This document shows, piece by piece, positions 35,301-46,649 of a stretch of DNA of 64,000 nucleotides (positions within the stretch are counted from its first letter, which is position 1; every line of letters begins with the position of its first letter). This DNA is from Tillus elongatus (lineage: Eukaryota; Arthropoda; Insecta; Coleoptera; Cleridae). The stretch spans positions 14,022,225 to 14,086,224 of the forward strand of contig OZ023264.1 of the NCBI GenBank assembly GCA_964006375.1, written 5' to 3'. The notes under the pieces were generated by a model. That model was not told the origin of the DNA. It was given only the letters and a program-made list of their open reading frames with translations, and searched no databases. A program made the translations under genes and the position numbers.

Positions 35301-36079
35301 TTAATTTTATGTTTTATAATATTGGTGTACGTTAATTTATCAGATTCGTTATAGAAAATGTCAGAATATTTCTGGCAAAGTTGTTCTATTAGTTTTCGCT
35401 GATCAAGACGAAGGTGAGATAGGTCAATATTTTTTATTTGAGACTTGCTACACATCTGATATGAATCGTAATTTTGGTCAGAGAAATTTTCGAGTTTGTG
35501 GACGTTATTCACATCAGCATTGAAATCGTTTCCCGGTGTGCTTAGTGGTAACCTGCCTATATGATTGTTAATTTCCAATATGGTTTCTGGGGATTTAAGG
35601 GTTCCAAGATTTATTTTTGGTACAATTACTGTGCCCTTTTTTATAGGGGTACAAAATTTAAAGCTCGGTAAAACTTGCTGAATTTCGGATTGTGAAATAG
35701 ATGGGTTTTTTGGAATGTACCAGGACATTTCATAAGGTTGGCCTTTCAGATATATAATATCGTTGACATAATCGATTTGAGCATTAAGAAGTTTTAATGC
35801 ATTAGAGCCTATTAGACCGTCGAAATTTGGGTGAAAGTTTATAAGGTGAAAGTCTAGTTCTGTACCTAATAAAACAATTTTGGTCGCAAATTTATGTTTA
35901 GAAATATTGAACATACTTCGCAAAGAACATGGACTATTATATATGTAGTTTTTTGTGAACTTATAAGCTATTTCGGGATGGATAAGCGAGTTTGTGGCAC
36001 CAGTGTCCAGTAACAGTTTGATATTAGGATGATCTAATTGGATATAAGGGAGTTTTGGTTGTCCGAGGCCTGATCGCAT
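32225..36079 (-). CDS. pol: Pol polyprotein (protease, RT, RNase H, integrase)
   Basis: An uninterrupted 1284-codon frame, in the -1 frame relative to gag and overlapping it by 46 bases. In order it has: aspartic protease (LLLDTGATNS, residues about 22-31); reverse transcriptase (FPIPNITSILDAL, then the catalytic LVYLDDIIILG with YLDD at residues 423-426); RNase H (TDASNHGIGCVLS, Asp near 572); integrase zinc domain (HNQKHRG...CDICQECK, about 925-965); and the DDE core (HMDTF near 989, ISDNGTEF near 1045, NGIIERAH near 1080). All catalytic residues I can check are present. It is expected as a Gag-Pol fusion by ribosomal frameshifting rather than from its own start. A 3' basic tail overlaps env. 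Confidence 0.95.
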   Translation of the reverse strand: MRSGLGQPKLPYIQLDHPNIKLLLDTGATNSLIHPEIAYKFTKNYIYNSPCSLRSMFNISKHKFATKIVLLGTELDFHLINFHPNFDGLIGSNALKLLNAQIDYVNDIIYLKGQPYEMSWYIPKNPSISQSEIQQVLPSFKFCTPIKKGTVIVPKINLGTLKSPETILEINNHIGRLPLSTPGNDFNADVNNVHKLENFSDQNYDSYQMCSKSQIKNIDLSHLRLDQRKLIEQLCQKYSDIFYNESDKLTYTNIIKHKINLTSNEPIFCKPYRFPYTQKAELDRQINELLEQNIITESVSPYSFPIFLVPKKAGKDGQKKWRMVVDFRKLNEKTIDDKFPIPNITSILDALGNSTYFSKLDLKSGFHQIEIDPADRHKTAFSTDSNHYQFLRMPFGLKNSPSTFQRTMNTILKGLINNICLVYLDDIIILGKNLEDHINNIELVFKRLKEHNFKVQSEKSEFLLKEVEYLGHLISTEGIKANPSLVQKISEVKLPTTQKQIKSFLGLAGYYRKFIKNFATLTKPMSQCLKKDARVVHTPEFISAFQKIKELLTNEPILSYPDFSQPFLVTTDASNHGIGCVLSQGPIGSDKPIMYASRTLNEHEVNYSTIEKECLAIVWATKVFRPYLYGQKFTILSDHKPLQWLFSLKEPNSKLIRWRLKLEEFDYIIKYKKGKANTNADFLSRVEAFPFDINAEKPEDLLSLFNNPGDIAEREHLDLEDIDTILSDLHNKEPPPNNKINIISDIQVRPIQPAASQCLKNDAFPNPAVLAGNPPPASLLPLVTNEHPFSGSADTDDVTKHSQSENISATLPITDEPLNYFKTQIIFTLKDEPRMSHNMYFNKNIYTIFITRGNLINEIINALKQVAKPLHRNAIYTNDLHLYETLALIINSNFTSAINFVFCKKRLLDVVEIEKQKEIIQKLHNQKHRGAKELEMEIRRCYYWPSIAKDCQLQVDLCDICQECKYERHPIQFKLQATPIPSRPFETVHMDTFSINNKKYLTLIDSFSKFLVVKEINTLNFPDVIPKVLEIFMTYKPPLVLISDNGTEFSNQQFKGLIDLYNIDHHFITSKHPNSNGIIERAHSTIIEIIRIIKSSDTNFQKLDLMSSAVIIYNNTIHSSTKHKPLEILFGHLENREILPSPANEKIYTDYINKIRSHTRALYEVIKLQNEKIHTSILNRENAKRQPFPDLKEESKVYLKQNPRNKIACRYKTETVAQNEPIKFTTIKNRKYHKQEIKPIRKSQKSNFVSDDTPGVSSGHLPPSLTDPESGNKISNRQSGNPPH

Positions 36080-37272
36080 AAAAAATCATCATTATTGCAT
36101 TCTTCCTCAACAGGTTGTTGGGAAGGTTCGAAGTCGTAGTTTAAATCTTGAGTAGACTCGTCCTCGTAATAACACGTAGAAATATTTTCCGTAGTTTCAG
36201 TGGTAAACATTTCTCCGTTCGTGAAATTCGGTTTGTGAAAATTGCTATTATTTACGTGTCTCGGAACATATTTAGACTGACTATTATTGATACTAGTAGA
36301 TATACTCATCGGAGTGGGGTTATTCGTAGAAGCATTACGCAACGCTACTGGGTGTTTAGGGTGGAAGACATTTTCTCTAGGATGAAATTCCTTACGAGAC
36401 TCTAACCCTGAAAAACTACTATGAGCTAACCTAGGATTTAAATTATATCTTGGTCCTGAAGGAAATGCTGTTTTTGGATAGATTTGTGGGTGATATTGAC
36501 GAATGGGTGTATTATTGAATTGAGTGTTTTGGACAATTTTCCTATGGGGGGCTGGTAAATGGGGTATCTTTAAAGTTTTTTCTCTAGAGGGATGTTTTGT
36601 TAGATATTTTAGGACGGTATTGGTAGCAACTTCTAGATTTTCGGGCTCTTTAATTTCTAAAATAGTTTGCAAAGTGTGTGGACAATTATTATAAAGCACT
36701 TCTAGGGCTGTCTGTTTGTTTATTTCTTTTAATAAATCTCTTTGGTTACTGGGAATAGTATTGTCATTAACAGTTTTTATATCTAACTTATTTAGTAAAT
36801 TTCTAATTCTACCAATAAAATCTAATAAACTTTCATTTTCTTTAATTCTTAAAAATTTAAATTGATACATTAAGGTGTACCTATCAACATGATCACCAAA
36901 TTTATTTTTTAGAGCTACTTTTAAAGTTGGCCAAGTATCTATGTCAGATCTGCAGGTAGCAAAGTGATTTGCATCTCCTATCAGTCTACTTTTAATGGCA
37001 TAAAATGCATATGAGTTTAAAGTATTATCTGCGGTTACACCATATCTAGCATAAAATTTATCAATAGCGGAAATAAAACATTCTAAGGTATCACAATCTC
37101 CGTCAAATTTTGGTAACACTTCTACATAATTTCTTGCAGAAGCGATTAATTGTTCAGTGCTAGGAGTCGACATTTTACTTTTAATATTCCTATTTAATTT
37201 GGAAGCTGGTATATTTAATTTTAAATTATTAAATCCTTTGACTAATTCTTCTTCAATGTTAGATTCAATCAT
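36034..37272 (-). CDS. gag: Gag structural protein
   Basis: About 412 codons from the ATG at 37270-37272 (MIESNIEEEL). The frame stays open further upstream to 37383, but without an ATG. The central part (YVEVLPKFDGDCDTLECFIS, then ALKNKFGDHVDRYTLMYQFK) is capsid-like, of the Ty3/gypsy Gag type. There is no CCHC zinc knuckle; the C-terminal third is rich in Asn, Pro, Ser and Arg, as in errantiviral Gag. It ends in a stop at 36034, just past the slippery site at 36079-36085. Confidence 0.9.
   Translation of the reverse strand: MIESNIEEELVKGFNNLKLNIPASKLNRNIKSKMSTPSTEQLIASARNYVEVLPKFDGDCDTLECFISAIDKFYARYGVTADNTLNSYAFYAIKSRLIGDANHFATCRSDIDTWPTLKVALKNKFGDHVDRYTLMYQFKFLRIKENESLLDFIGRIRNLLNKLDIKTVNDNTIPSNQRDLLKEINKQTALEVLYNNCPHTLQTILEIKEPENLEVATNTVLKYLTKHPSREKTLKIPHLPAPHRKIVQNTQFNNTPIRQYHPQIYPKTAFPSGPRYNLNPRLAHSSFSGLESRKEFHPRENVFHPKHPVALRNASTNNPTPMSISTSINNSQSKYVPRHVNNSNFHKPNFTNGEMFTTETTENISTCYYEDESTQDLNYDFEPSQQPVEEECNNDDFLCDQASDNQNSLISN
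36079..36085 (-). promoter_or_regulatory. Programmed -1 ribosomal frameshift site
   Basis: The minus strand reads T TTT TTA in the gag frame, a canonical X XXY YYZ heptamer. Slipping back one base enters the pol frame exactly at its first codons (ATGCGATCA). The frame arithmetic of the two ORFs requires a -1 shift. Confidence 0.85.
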
Positions 37273-37429
37273 AAAATGATAATTAAAAGTTATATCTACA
37301 CATATATATGGGATTTCGAAAAAGGAATTCGTGACTAAAAACTTACGGTTTCCTTTTCCTTCGCTGGCTGGAACGGACGGCACTTGGGCTTACAATCCAG
37401 ACCAAGCAGCGAGAAGTTGGTTGCAGGAG

Positions 37430-37590
37430 TATTCACTGCGATCTGGAACAGATGGCCGTTGGACTTATAATCTGGACCAGTTGACTGTCGTGGCTGGTTG
37501 AGGGAGTCTTCACTGCGAGCTGGAACAGATGGCCGTTGGACTTATACTCTGGACCAGTTGGCTGTTGTGTGGCAACTCCAAAGTTGAGGT
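37430..37590 (-). repeat. Leader direct repeat between 5' LTR and gag
   Basis: Two copies of a block containing CTGGAACAGATGGCCGTTGG and CTGGACCAGTTG, about 76 bp apart (37440 and 37516), plus a third partial one near 37395. In gypsy, repeated sites in the leader bind an insulator protein. The function here is unknown. Confidence 0.75.
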
Positions 37591-37647
37591 TCGTTTTAGA
37601 TAACAAAAGCATTAACTGCGCTCCCGGGAACTTTGTTTTCTTTTGAT

Positions 37648-37665
37648 ATCTGAATCGACTGCGCC
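37648..37665 (-). promoter_or_regulatory. Primer-binding site
   Basis: The minus strand continues from the LTR-terminal T into GGCGCAGTCGATTCAGAT. TGGCGCAGTCG is the start used by several insect errantiviruses that prime with tRNA-Ser. The tRNA match itself was not checked. Confidence 0.8.
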
Positions 37666-38145
37666 AGTAATAACTTCAAAGTTGTAAACTCTAATAGCTA
37701 TGAACTTTATTTGCAAAGAGAATACAATTTGTAGTTACAATTGAAACACTTAGGACTCAACAACTAACGTTAGTGATACAAATATAATATGCTGTGACCG
37801 CGGTCACAGAGTACTTGCACTGTAGAAGTCGAAGAACTAAATGAATAACTATTCTAGTGAACAGTGTGCTTTTATAACTTTAGCCTACGTTTTACAAGTC
37901 ATGTATTTAATGTTTAACATTATGGGAATTGTCTAGAAAATACTCATATGAATATAATTAAAAGGTGAGTAGGTCCTATATAATAATACAATAGACAAAT
38001 AAACAGTAAAGGTGACTATATCCTACGTAACCTAACTATTGTTTTTAAATTTAGAGGAAACAGTCTAGACAATCATTTGAAAATAATAGAGAAACTGTAT
38101 AATAAGGTGAACTCTTAATGGGAGGTGACATGTAACATAATAACT
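37666..38145 (-). repeat. 5' LTR
   Basis: 480 bp, matching the 3' LTR with one difference (G at about 37754). The palindrome CTGTGACCGCGGTCACAG is at 37792-37809. Promoter and polyadenylation signals were not assigned. Confidence 0.95.
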
Positions 38146-38149
38146 ATGG
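38146..38149. repeat. Target-site duplication ATGG, right
   Basis: ATGG directly right of the 5' LTR, matching 30191-30194. Confidence 0.95.
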
Positions 38150-38882
38150 ACACTTTTTAGATAAAGCAGTAGGGACAGTGCAAAGACCTTGTCCGGCGAT
38201 AACAATACAATACACTGTGGAATTTGCCTACGACTAGTTTCCCATCTCAGTTCGATCTCTTTACCTAAGATCCGGTATATAAGTTGATGTTAGTTTTTTA
38301 AGTATTTAGAATGTGTCATCCTCTGATGACGCTAACTTTGTTAGTGATACGATCGTCAAGTCATTAAAAGATGTATTGTGATGATTGGGATTGTCTAAGT
38401 ATACTTATTGTTAGTCAACAAATAGAGAACGCCGAAGAACGTAACAATACTAACAAACATACTAACGAGGAAAGTTAAATGAAAACTTATACTAAAAAGA
38501 GTCTAAACGGATAAGTACACTTGGAGAACCCAAATCACCACAACACATTTTGAAAGACCTGACGATCGTTTCACTAACCAAGTTAGCGTTATCAGAGGAT
38601 GAAACATTCTAAATACTTAAAAAACTAACATCAACTTATATACCGGATGTCAGGTAAAGAGATCGAACTGAGATGAGACACTAGTCGTAGGCAAATTCCA
38701 CAGTGTATTGTATTTTTATCGCCGGAAAAGGTCTTTGCGCTATCCCTACAGCTTTATCTAAAAAGTGTCCATCTATAATACTTTTAAGAAGGTTCAACGC
38801 CAGCTAAATTAACAACGATTCCTTTGGCGGCAATAACTGTATACTTATGTTATCTTTAAAACGTGCCGAAAACGTGGGAATT

Positions 38883-39339
38883 TTATTTAGCAAAGCAATC
38901 GATCAAGTGACTCGTAATTGGCGCTGGTGAAGTGTTCATACATTTTTTGTTGTAACTATATTTCGCAATATATACGCTTTCAAACCCATTTAGCAGTCCT
39001 GGATTTCTAACATTTTTTATTAATTTCAGATTATCTTTATCAACGTGATGATTATTATCCCGAATATATCGGGCGACGGCAGACTTATCTACAGTACGGT
39101 AACGTAATTGGGATATGTGTTCTAATTCCAATCGATCTTTTTGTTTGTCCGACGTATTTAAGATTACAATCTTTACAACTTATTTCATAAATTCCCGACA
39201 TTTTGTCCGCGTTATCCTTGTCTTTTGGGTTACCTAGCAAGTTTTTTAAGGTATTTGTTGTTGAAAATGTTAGCTGTAAGTTGACTTTTTTTAAAATACT
39301 GTCTAGACCCCTCGTGATTCTAGGTTCAGGGGTTCTCAC
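38883..39339 (-). pseudogene. PLE GIY-YIG endonuclease C-terminal region, unit 2
   Basis: Same content as unit 1: TRGLDSILKKVNLQLTFS, the core SGIYEISCKDCNLKYVGQTK, then a frameshift after RSIGIR and the tail ISQLRYRTVDKSAVARYIRD to HLIDCFAK in the next frame. It differs from unit 1 by a few substitutions and one 3-base change at the break. Confidence 0.85.
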
Positions 39340-39610
39340 GTTTTCGGCACGTTCTACCTATTAACATATAGTTATTGCCGCCAAAGTAATCGTTGTTAAT
39401 TTAGCTGGCGTTGAACCTTCTCAAAACTATTATAGATGGACACTTTTTAGATAAAGCAGTAGGGACAGTGCAAAGACCTTGTCCGGCGATAACAATACAA
39501 TACACTGTGGAATTTGCCTACGACTAGTTTCCCATCTCAGTTCGATCTCTTTACCTAAGATCCGGTATATAAGTTGATGTTAGTTTTTTAAGTATTTAGA
39601 ATGTTTCATC

Positions 39611-39650
39611 CTCTGATGACGCTAACTTGGTTAGTGAAACGATCGTCGGG
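39611..39650 (+). ncRNA. Hammerhead-ribozyme-like motif in PLE terminal repeat
   Basis: CTGATGA (39613-39619), a hairpin CGCTAAC/GTTAGTG, GAAA (39636-39639) and then ACGATCGTC with the expected cleavage triplet GTC at 39645-39647. This is the core order of a type I hammerhead with a very short stem III. Stem I is weak (about 3 bp). The hairpin register leaves one extra C after CTGATGA or uses the G of GAAA, so activity is uncertain. Hammerheads are known in Penelope-like elements. Confidence 0.5.
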
Positions 39651-39719
39651 TCTTTTAAAATGTGTTGTGGTGATTTGGGTTCTCCAAGTGTACTTATCAG
39701 TGCTCATCACAGAACGAAT

Positions 39720-40420
39720 CTTCACATAGAGTCTAAACGGAACCTTGTGGAACACCCGGGTCAACTTCTAATTTATTGGATGAAACACTATCGACAACAA
39801 CGTGCAAGGAACCCCCCCCTTTATAAAATTAGACTTCGATAGGTATAATTTGGAAGGCAATCCATATAATGGGAGTGTATTGAAGAGTGCCGCATACGCC
39901 AAATCCGATAGAATGCTTTAGATATATCCAATCGATAGCTTCCTGACAACAAACACTTCTTATCTGCCAATGAATAGGCGTTAATGACTAAATTAAGTAG
40001 AAATGAAAATACAAAAGAGTGAACTAAACATAATGTCAGGCCTCATTCAAGCGAACAATTGAACCGCACTAATGCTTTCGCTGTCCCGTATTGTACGACA
40101 CATTGTTGTGTGGAAACTATTAATATACATATCTGACCTTTCCTGTCAGTTTATTGCATAATAAAAGACGGATATTATGGATACATATTATAATAATAAA
40201 ACAAAACACTTGATGTTTTGCTTCTGATGAAAAATGCACTCACTGCTACTATTTCTAGAGAATAAAGAAAACAATAATTTAAATGTGCCAATGATGAGAA
40301 TACGGGGGTGTTACAATTTAACAGCAAAATGTGGAATATTCTTTTAATTAGGATTTATGGACAAATAAAAACGAAAGCAAATGTAACAAGAACAAAAAGA
40401 AAAACTAAACAATATTTAAA
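39720..40420. other. AT-rich stretch without recognised gene
   Basis: No domain-bearing ORF, inverted repeat or match to the other repeats was seen. Confidence 0.45.
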
Positions 40421-40423
40421 AAC

Positions 40424-41807
<1,384 letters not shown>

Positions 41808-41844
41808 CAACTTAGTCCTTAAAATAATCTCGTTACACTACGAA

Positions 41845-42450
41845 ATCTGGACGCAGCATAAAACTGTACGTTTAGTGTGGGTAAAAGGACATTGCAAAAT
41901 TGCAGGATACGAACTAGTTGATTCCGCAGCACGGAACGCAACTACAGATGGAGTAGGTTTTCAAATAATGATGTCTGATGACTTGGTAAATGAAGCAAAA
42001 GTTATATCAAAAAGAATGTTCGAATCTTACTGGTAAAAAATTAAATCAAATGCTACCAAAATCACTTTAACAGTATATATCCTTTCTCGACACAGTTACC
42101 ACTGTCCTACCCCGACATATATCAACTCCCCTAAACCGTTTGATATTTGGGCACGGCACTTTTCCGAAACATATGTTTAAGTTGGGATTGAAAAACAGCC
42201 CCGACTGCGATTGCGACGGGGCAAGTACCGGGGACTTGGAACATTTAATATTCTCTTGCAGATTCCACAATCAACAAAAGAGAGGAGCTTTTTAACAAAG
42301 AGATGAGCTTTTTAGGAATATGCTCACTGAAAATATTTGTTTGCCATTCAATGCGGCCTCCCTTTTATAATTGTCTCTTAGAAATAAAAGAATATTGTTT
42401 GCAATAATCAAATTTATTAAAAATGCAAAACTGTTTAACTACCTGTAAAT
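41845..42450 (+). pseudogene. I-like LINE fragment, RNase H end and C-terminus
   Basis: LVWVKGHCKIAGYELVDSAA at 41873 is the end of an RNase H domain. After frameshifts come YIPFSTQLPLSYPDIYQLP-type text and a Cys/His-rich stretch near 42190-42270 (CDCDGAST, LEHLIFSCRFHNQ), the C-terminal zinc-binding region of I-type LINEs. Similar in layout to 54070-54843. Confidence 0.7.
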
Positions 42451-42489
42451 TTATTCTCTACTCCTAACAAGTTTTTTTTTAGTAGTAGG

Positions 42490-43160
<671 letters not shown>

Positions 43161-43379
43161 CTGTCTTTCCATGTGTTAATACCCATGTTTCCCGTGGTCT
43201 GTGTGTGGTGTCTTTAAGTCGTCATAATAGACCCTATGACGTGTAGAGTGTCCCCGTTGCTATCCTTAGGCAAATAATATTTTATAGTAGGGATAAAAGG
43301 GTAATATCATATATCTTAAATGCTCATTTTGCAACATGTAATTTAATGTTTAATATGTTTTACTTTATATATGGAATGT

Positions 43380-43460
43380 GAAGAACCCAATTCATCGCAA
43401 TACAGTTTTATACCTGACAATCGTTTCACTAACAAAGTTAGCGTCATCAGAGGGACAAAT
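43380..43460 (-). ncRNA. Solo PLE end repeat with hammerhead-like core
   Basis: On the minus strand: CTGATGA (43444-43450), hairpin CGCTAAC/GTTAGTG with a 3-base loop, GAAA (43424-43427), then ACGATTGTC with GTC at 43416-43418. The core bases are intact. CCT before the core and AGG after the cleavage site can pair as a minimal stem I. It matches the PLE array end repeats but stands alone, about 3.7 kb away. Confidence 0.45.
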
Positions 43461-44190
<730 letters not shown>

Positions 44191-44689
44191 CAACGTTGTG
44201 ATAAAATTAAAACACGCCTCGTAGACGATGTGGTAGGTTCCAGACAAGGTGAACTCTTTAATTGTTGGGGTCAACTGGACTTTATTCGGTGAGAGGTGTT
44301 GACAATAAACGGTGGTTAATAATATGACCTGCTTATCAAATCATAAATAAAACAGACGACTTTTTCACAATTAGCGTCAATTTAAACACTTGATATTATA
44401 AAAGCCAATAAACCCGAGTTCTGTAATTCGTAAAACTCATAACAATTAACAGTTCCATGAATCTCATAAGGTTACATTAGATATAAAACGATAATTAAAA
44501 TAATAATAAGTGTCAAATGCAAGCTAGTCAATAAGATTTAAGTATGCAACAAGTATGCCGATTTTTTCATCATACGTTGTTATTTTATGTTATCTACGCA
44601 TTAGTTATGCTGCTTGATTTTTAAAGACAGACAAATTGTGTGGGAACTTTAGTAACAAAATCGAAGAACCAGCAGATCTCCTGCCAGCG

Positions 44690-44800
44690 GTCAATTTGTC
44701 TGTACTACCTAGTTTTTTCCCTTAGAGCTCGTCCGCGCCTTTGCCGCCCCGATAGCACCGCAGTATTTGGTTTATTGTACATGTACCACCTAGTGCGTTG
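44690..44800 (-). repeat. RNase H LINE 3' scrap
   Basis: GCTCGTCCGCGCCTTTGCCG and CCGATAGCACCGCAGTATTT match the C-terminal coding end of the LINE at 49600-50590 (compare 49707-49760). Confidence 0.65.
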
Positions 44801-44884
44801 TCTCCAGTGTCTTTTTCTCCAGGTGACACTCTGACCGAAATATCCAATCTATCTGAAAACTGTTCACCTGGCCCAGATTGAATA

Positions 44885-45356
44885 ACTGCCGAAGTGCTAA
44901 AGATATATAGAAGCGATAGAAATCTTGTACAATTCGACTCCACCAAATCTCAGTCTTGCTTTCTATCTCATAAGAGATACACCAGTCCTAGACCAATCAC
45001 AATGAACAACCAAGTTATTCAAAGTAATGAGTCCTTTTCACTTGTTGGCATTTCTGTGGATCGAAATCTCAATTGGGACCAACATGTCACATCAATTGCA
45101 CAATCGGCTGCTAAGAAATTAGGTTTCCTCTTCCGGGCTCGCAAATACTTTTCACCAGCTAATCTATATACCTTATATACTTCACAAATAAGGACAAACC
45201 TCGAATGCTGCTCCCACATCTGGGGTGCCGCTGCCGCTTCTACACTCGCTGTCTTGGGCTCTATTCAGAAGAGAGCTTTACGTCTCATCGGTGACCCTAC
45301 CCTCACCCAAAAGCTGCCATCCCTTGCCCACCGACGTGCCGTTGGTGACCTCGCTC

Positions 45357-45440
<84 letters not shown>

Positions 45441-45765
45441 GCACGTGCACTGCTCAGAGGAGCTTTCTTCCATAGTTCCTCCACCTGCTGCCCACAACAG
45501 ATCTACCAGGGGGACAGAGCGAATGCACCCTTTTACTGTCCAGGTCACCAGACATAGAACATCTTGTTATGCCCGCTCTTTTGTCCCGAGGACTTCCAAG
45601 TTGTGGAAATCCTTTCCGGCACATGTTTTTTCTTCTCCCCCCGAACCACCAAACCTTCAAGTCCAGAAGTAACAAGTTGCCTCTTTCCTCCTTGTCGACG
45701 CCCACGGTACGATAGTATTTAGGCTGTAAGCCCTTGTGGTGTGTTGTTGAAATAAAAAAAAAACC
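44885..45765 (+). pseudogene. Jockey-like LINE 3' copy containing an expanded (TA)n
   Basis: It reads RNLVQFDSTKSQSCFLSHKR, VGISVDRNLNWDQHVTSIAQ and TNLECCSHIWGAAAASTLAV, the RT C-terminus, open from 44894 to the tract. At 45361-45440 a (TA)n tract stands where sister copies have CTCTCTTTTATAGATATCTG. The 3' UTR resumes at CTGCACGTGCACTGCTCAGA and ends GTGGTGTGTTGTTGAAATA with an A tail near 45765. Confidence 0.88.
45361..45440. repeat. (TA)n microsatellite inside a LINE
   Basis: It grew at the TATAGATATC site of the LINE 3' region. Other copies have a short CT run and a single TATAGATAT here. Confidence 0.95.
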
Positions 45766-45822
45766 TGTATCTCCGCTAAGAAGCAAACTAGGGGTTATGT
45801 TTATATGAACTTTTTGTCTTAG

Positions 45823-46027
<205 letters not shown>

Positions 46028-46382
46028 AGTAATGTGGCAAAATGTGGCACCTTGTTTTGCCTCATCTTCTATTTGTTAACAATGCCAATTACTCTTTTAC
46101 TTTAACAACACCGATCCCTTTTCCGCTTCTGCTACGTTCTCTTTGTTTATATTGACACTATAATAATTAATTCAAAGGCGAGGAATGTTTTCACAAACTT
46201 ACAAGGATAAGTGAAGTTCCGCATGTAATTTGTAGCGACAATAATTAAAAGGCGTGCATCTACACCATTTATATTTATACTTGCGACAACACGCTGCTTA
46301 ACTAATTGGTTACTTCCTCTCAACAAATAAATGCTCCGCAATTTATATCAGAGAATGCTAGTTTCTAAAAGCAGACGAAGCC
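46028..46382. other. Unassigned sequence
   Basis: No recognisable feature. Confidence 0.4.
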
Positions 46383-46451
<69 letters not shown>

Positions 46452-46645
46452 AGCGCACCGATAACTCAAAAAGTTATGAGCATTTAAAGAAAAAAATGAG
46501 GTTTGCCTCAAAACGTCAATGTCGCGATTTGAAACGTCAAAATTGGCAACATTTAGGCAAAGAACCTGAAACAAATACGGACAATGTAATATAAATATCG
46601 CATGAAGAGTGTTCTGCAAACTCTTAAGTTTCAGCTTCAACCGCA
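46383..46645 (+). repeat. TAR repeat copy, middle part, with (TA)n
   Basis: (TA)n at 46384-46447, then GCACCGATAACTCAAAAAGT and the middle block (AACGTCAAAATTGGCAACAT, AGTTTCAGCTTCAACCGCAA). A large internal deletion joins the first right-block bases to the middle block. It is cut at about 46650 by the poly(T) start of a minus-strand LINE. Confidence 0.75.
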
Positions 46646-46649
46646 ATTG

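Larger units (their letters stand above)
30195..38145 (-). mobile_element. Errantivirus-like endogenous retrovirus (Ty3/gypsy with env)
   Basis: A complete 7951-bp proviral element on the minus strand: 5' LTR (37666-38145), primer site, leader with a direct repeat, gag, pol in the -1 frame, env, polypurine tract and 3' LTR (30195-30674). Gene order, the 4-bp target duplication, the AGT...ACT LTR ends, the TGGCGCAGTCG primer site and the lack of a zinc knuckle in gag all fit insect errantiviruses. The LTRs differ at one of 480 positions by eye, so the insertion is recent. Gag and pol are open and env has one frameshift. Confidence 0.93.
28973..39710. mobile_element. Penelope-derived tandem array, interrupted by an endogenous retrovirus
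   Basis: The array is bounded by GTGATGAGCACTGATAAGTA (28973-28992) and its exact inverse (39691-39710). Inside, the landmark CTCTGATGACGCTAAC recurs at 29075, 38321 and 39611. After subtracting the 7955-bp retroviral insertion, the spacings are 1291 and 1290 bp. Each unit has inverted arms around a minus-strand GIY-YIG endonuclease remnant and no reverse transcriptase. Penelope-like elements are known to form tandem copies with terminal pseudo-LTRs; here only the 3' part of such an element is repeated. Confidence 0.8.

Noticed and set aside
31020..36405. Plus-strand ORFs within the provirus
   Set aside because: Shadows of the minus-strand gag, pol and env frames.
30195..38145. Ty3/gypsy element without env
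   Set aside because: The third ORF has a basic cleavage site, a fusion-peptide-like start and a membrane anchor, so it is an env gene of the errantivirus type.
39611..39650. C/D-box snoRNA (TGATGA as box C)
   Set aside because: No box D at a suitable distance; the GAAA and GTC context fits a hammerhead core better.
28973..39710. CRISPR array from regularly spaced repeats
   Set aside because: The repeats are 1290-bp retroelement units in animal DNA; no short direct repeats with unique spacers.
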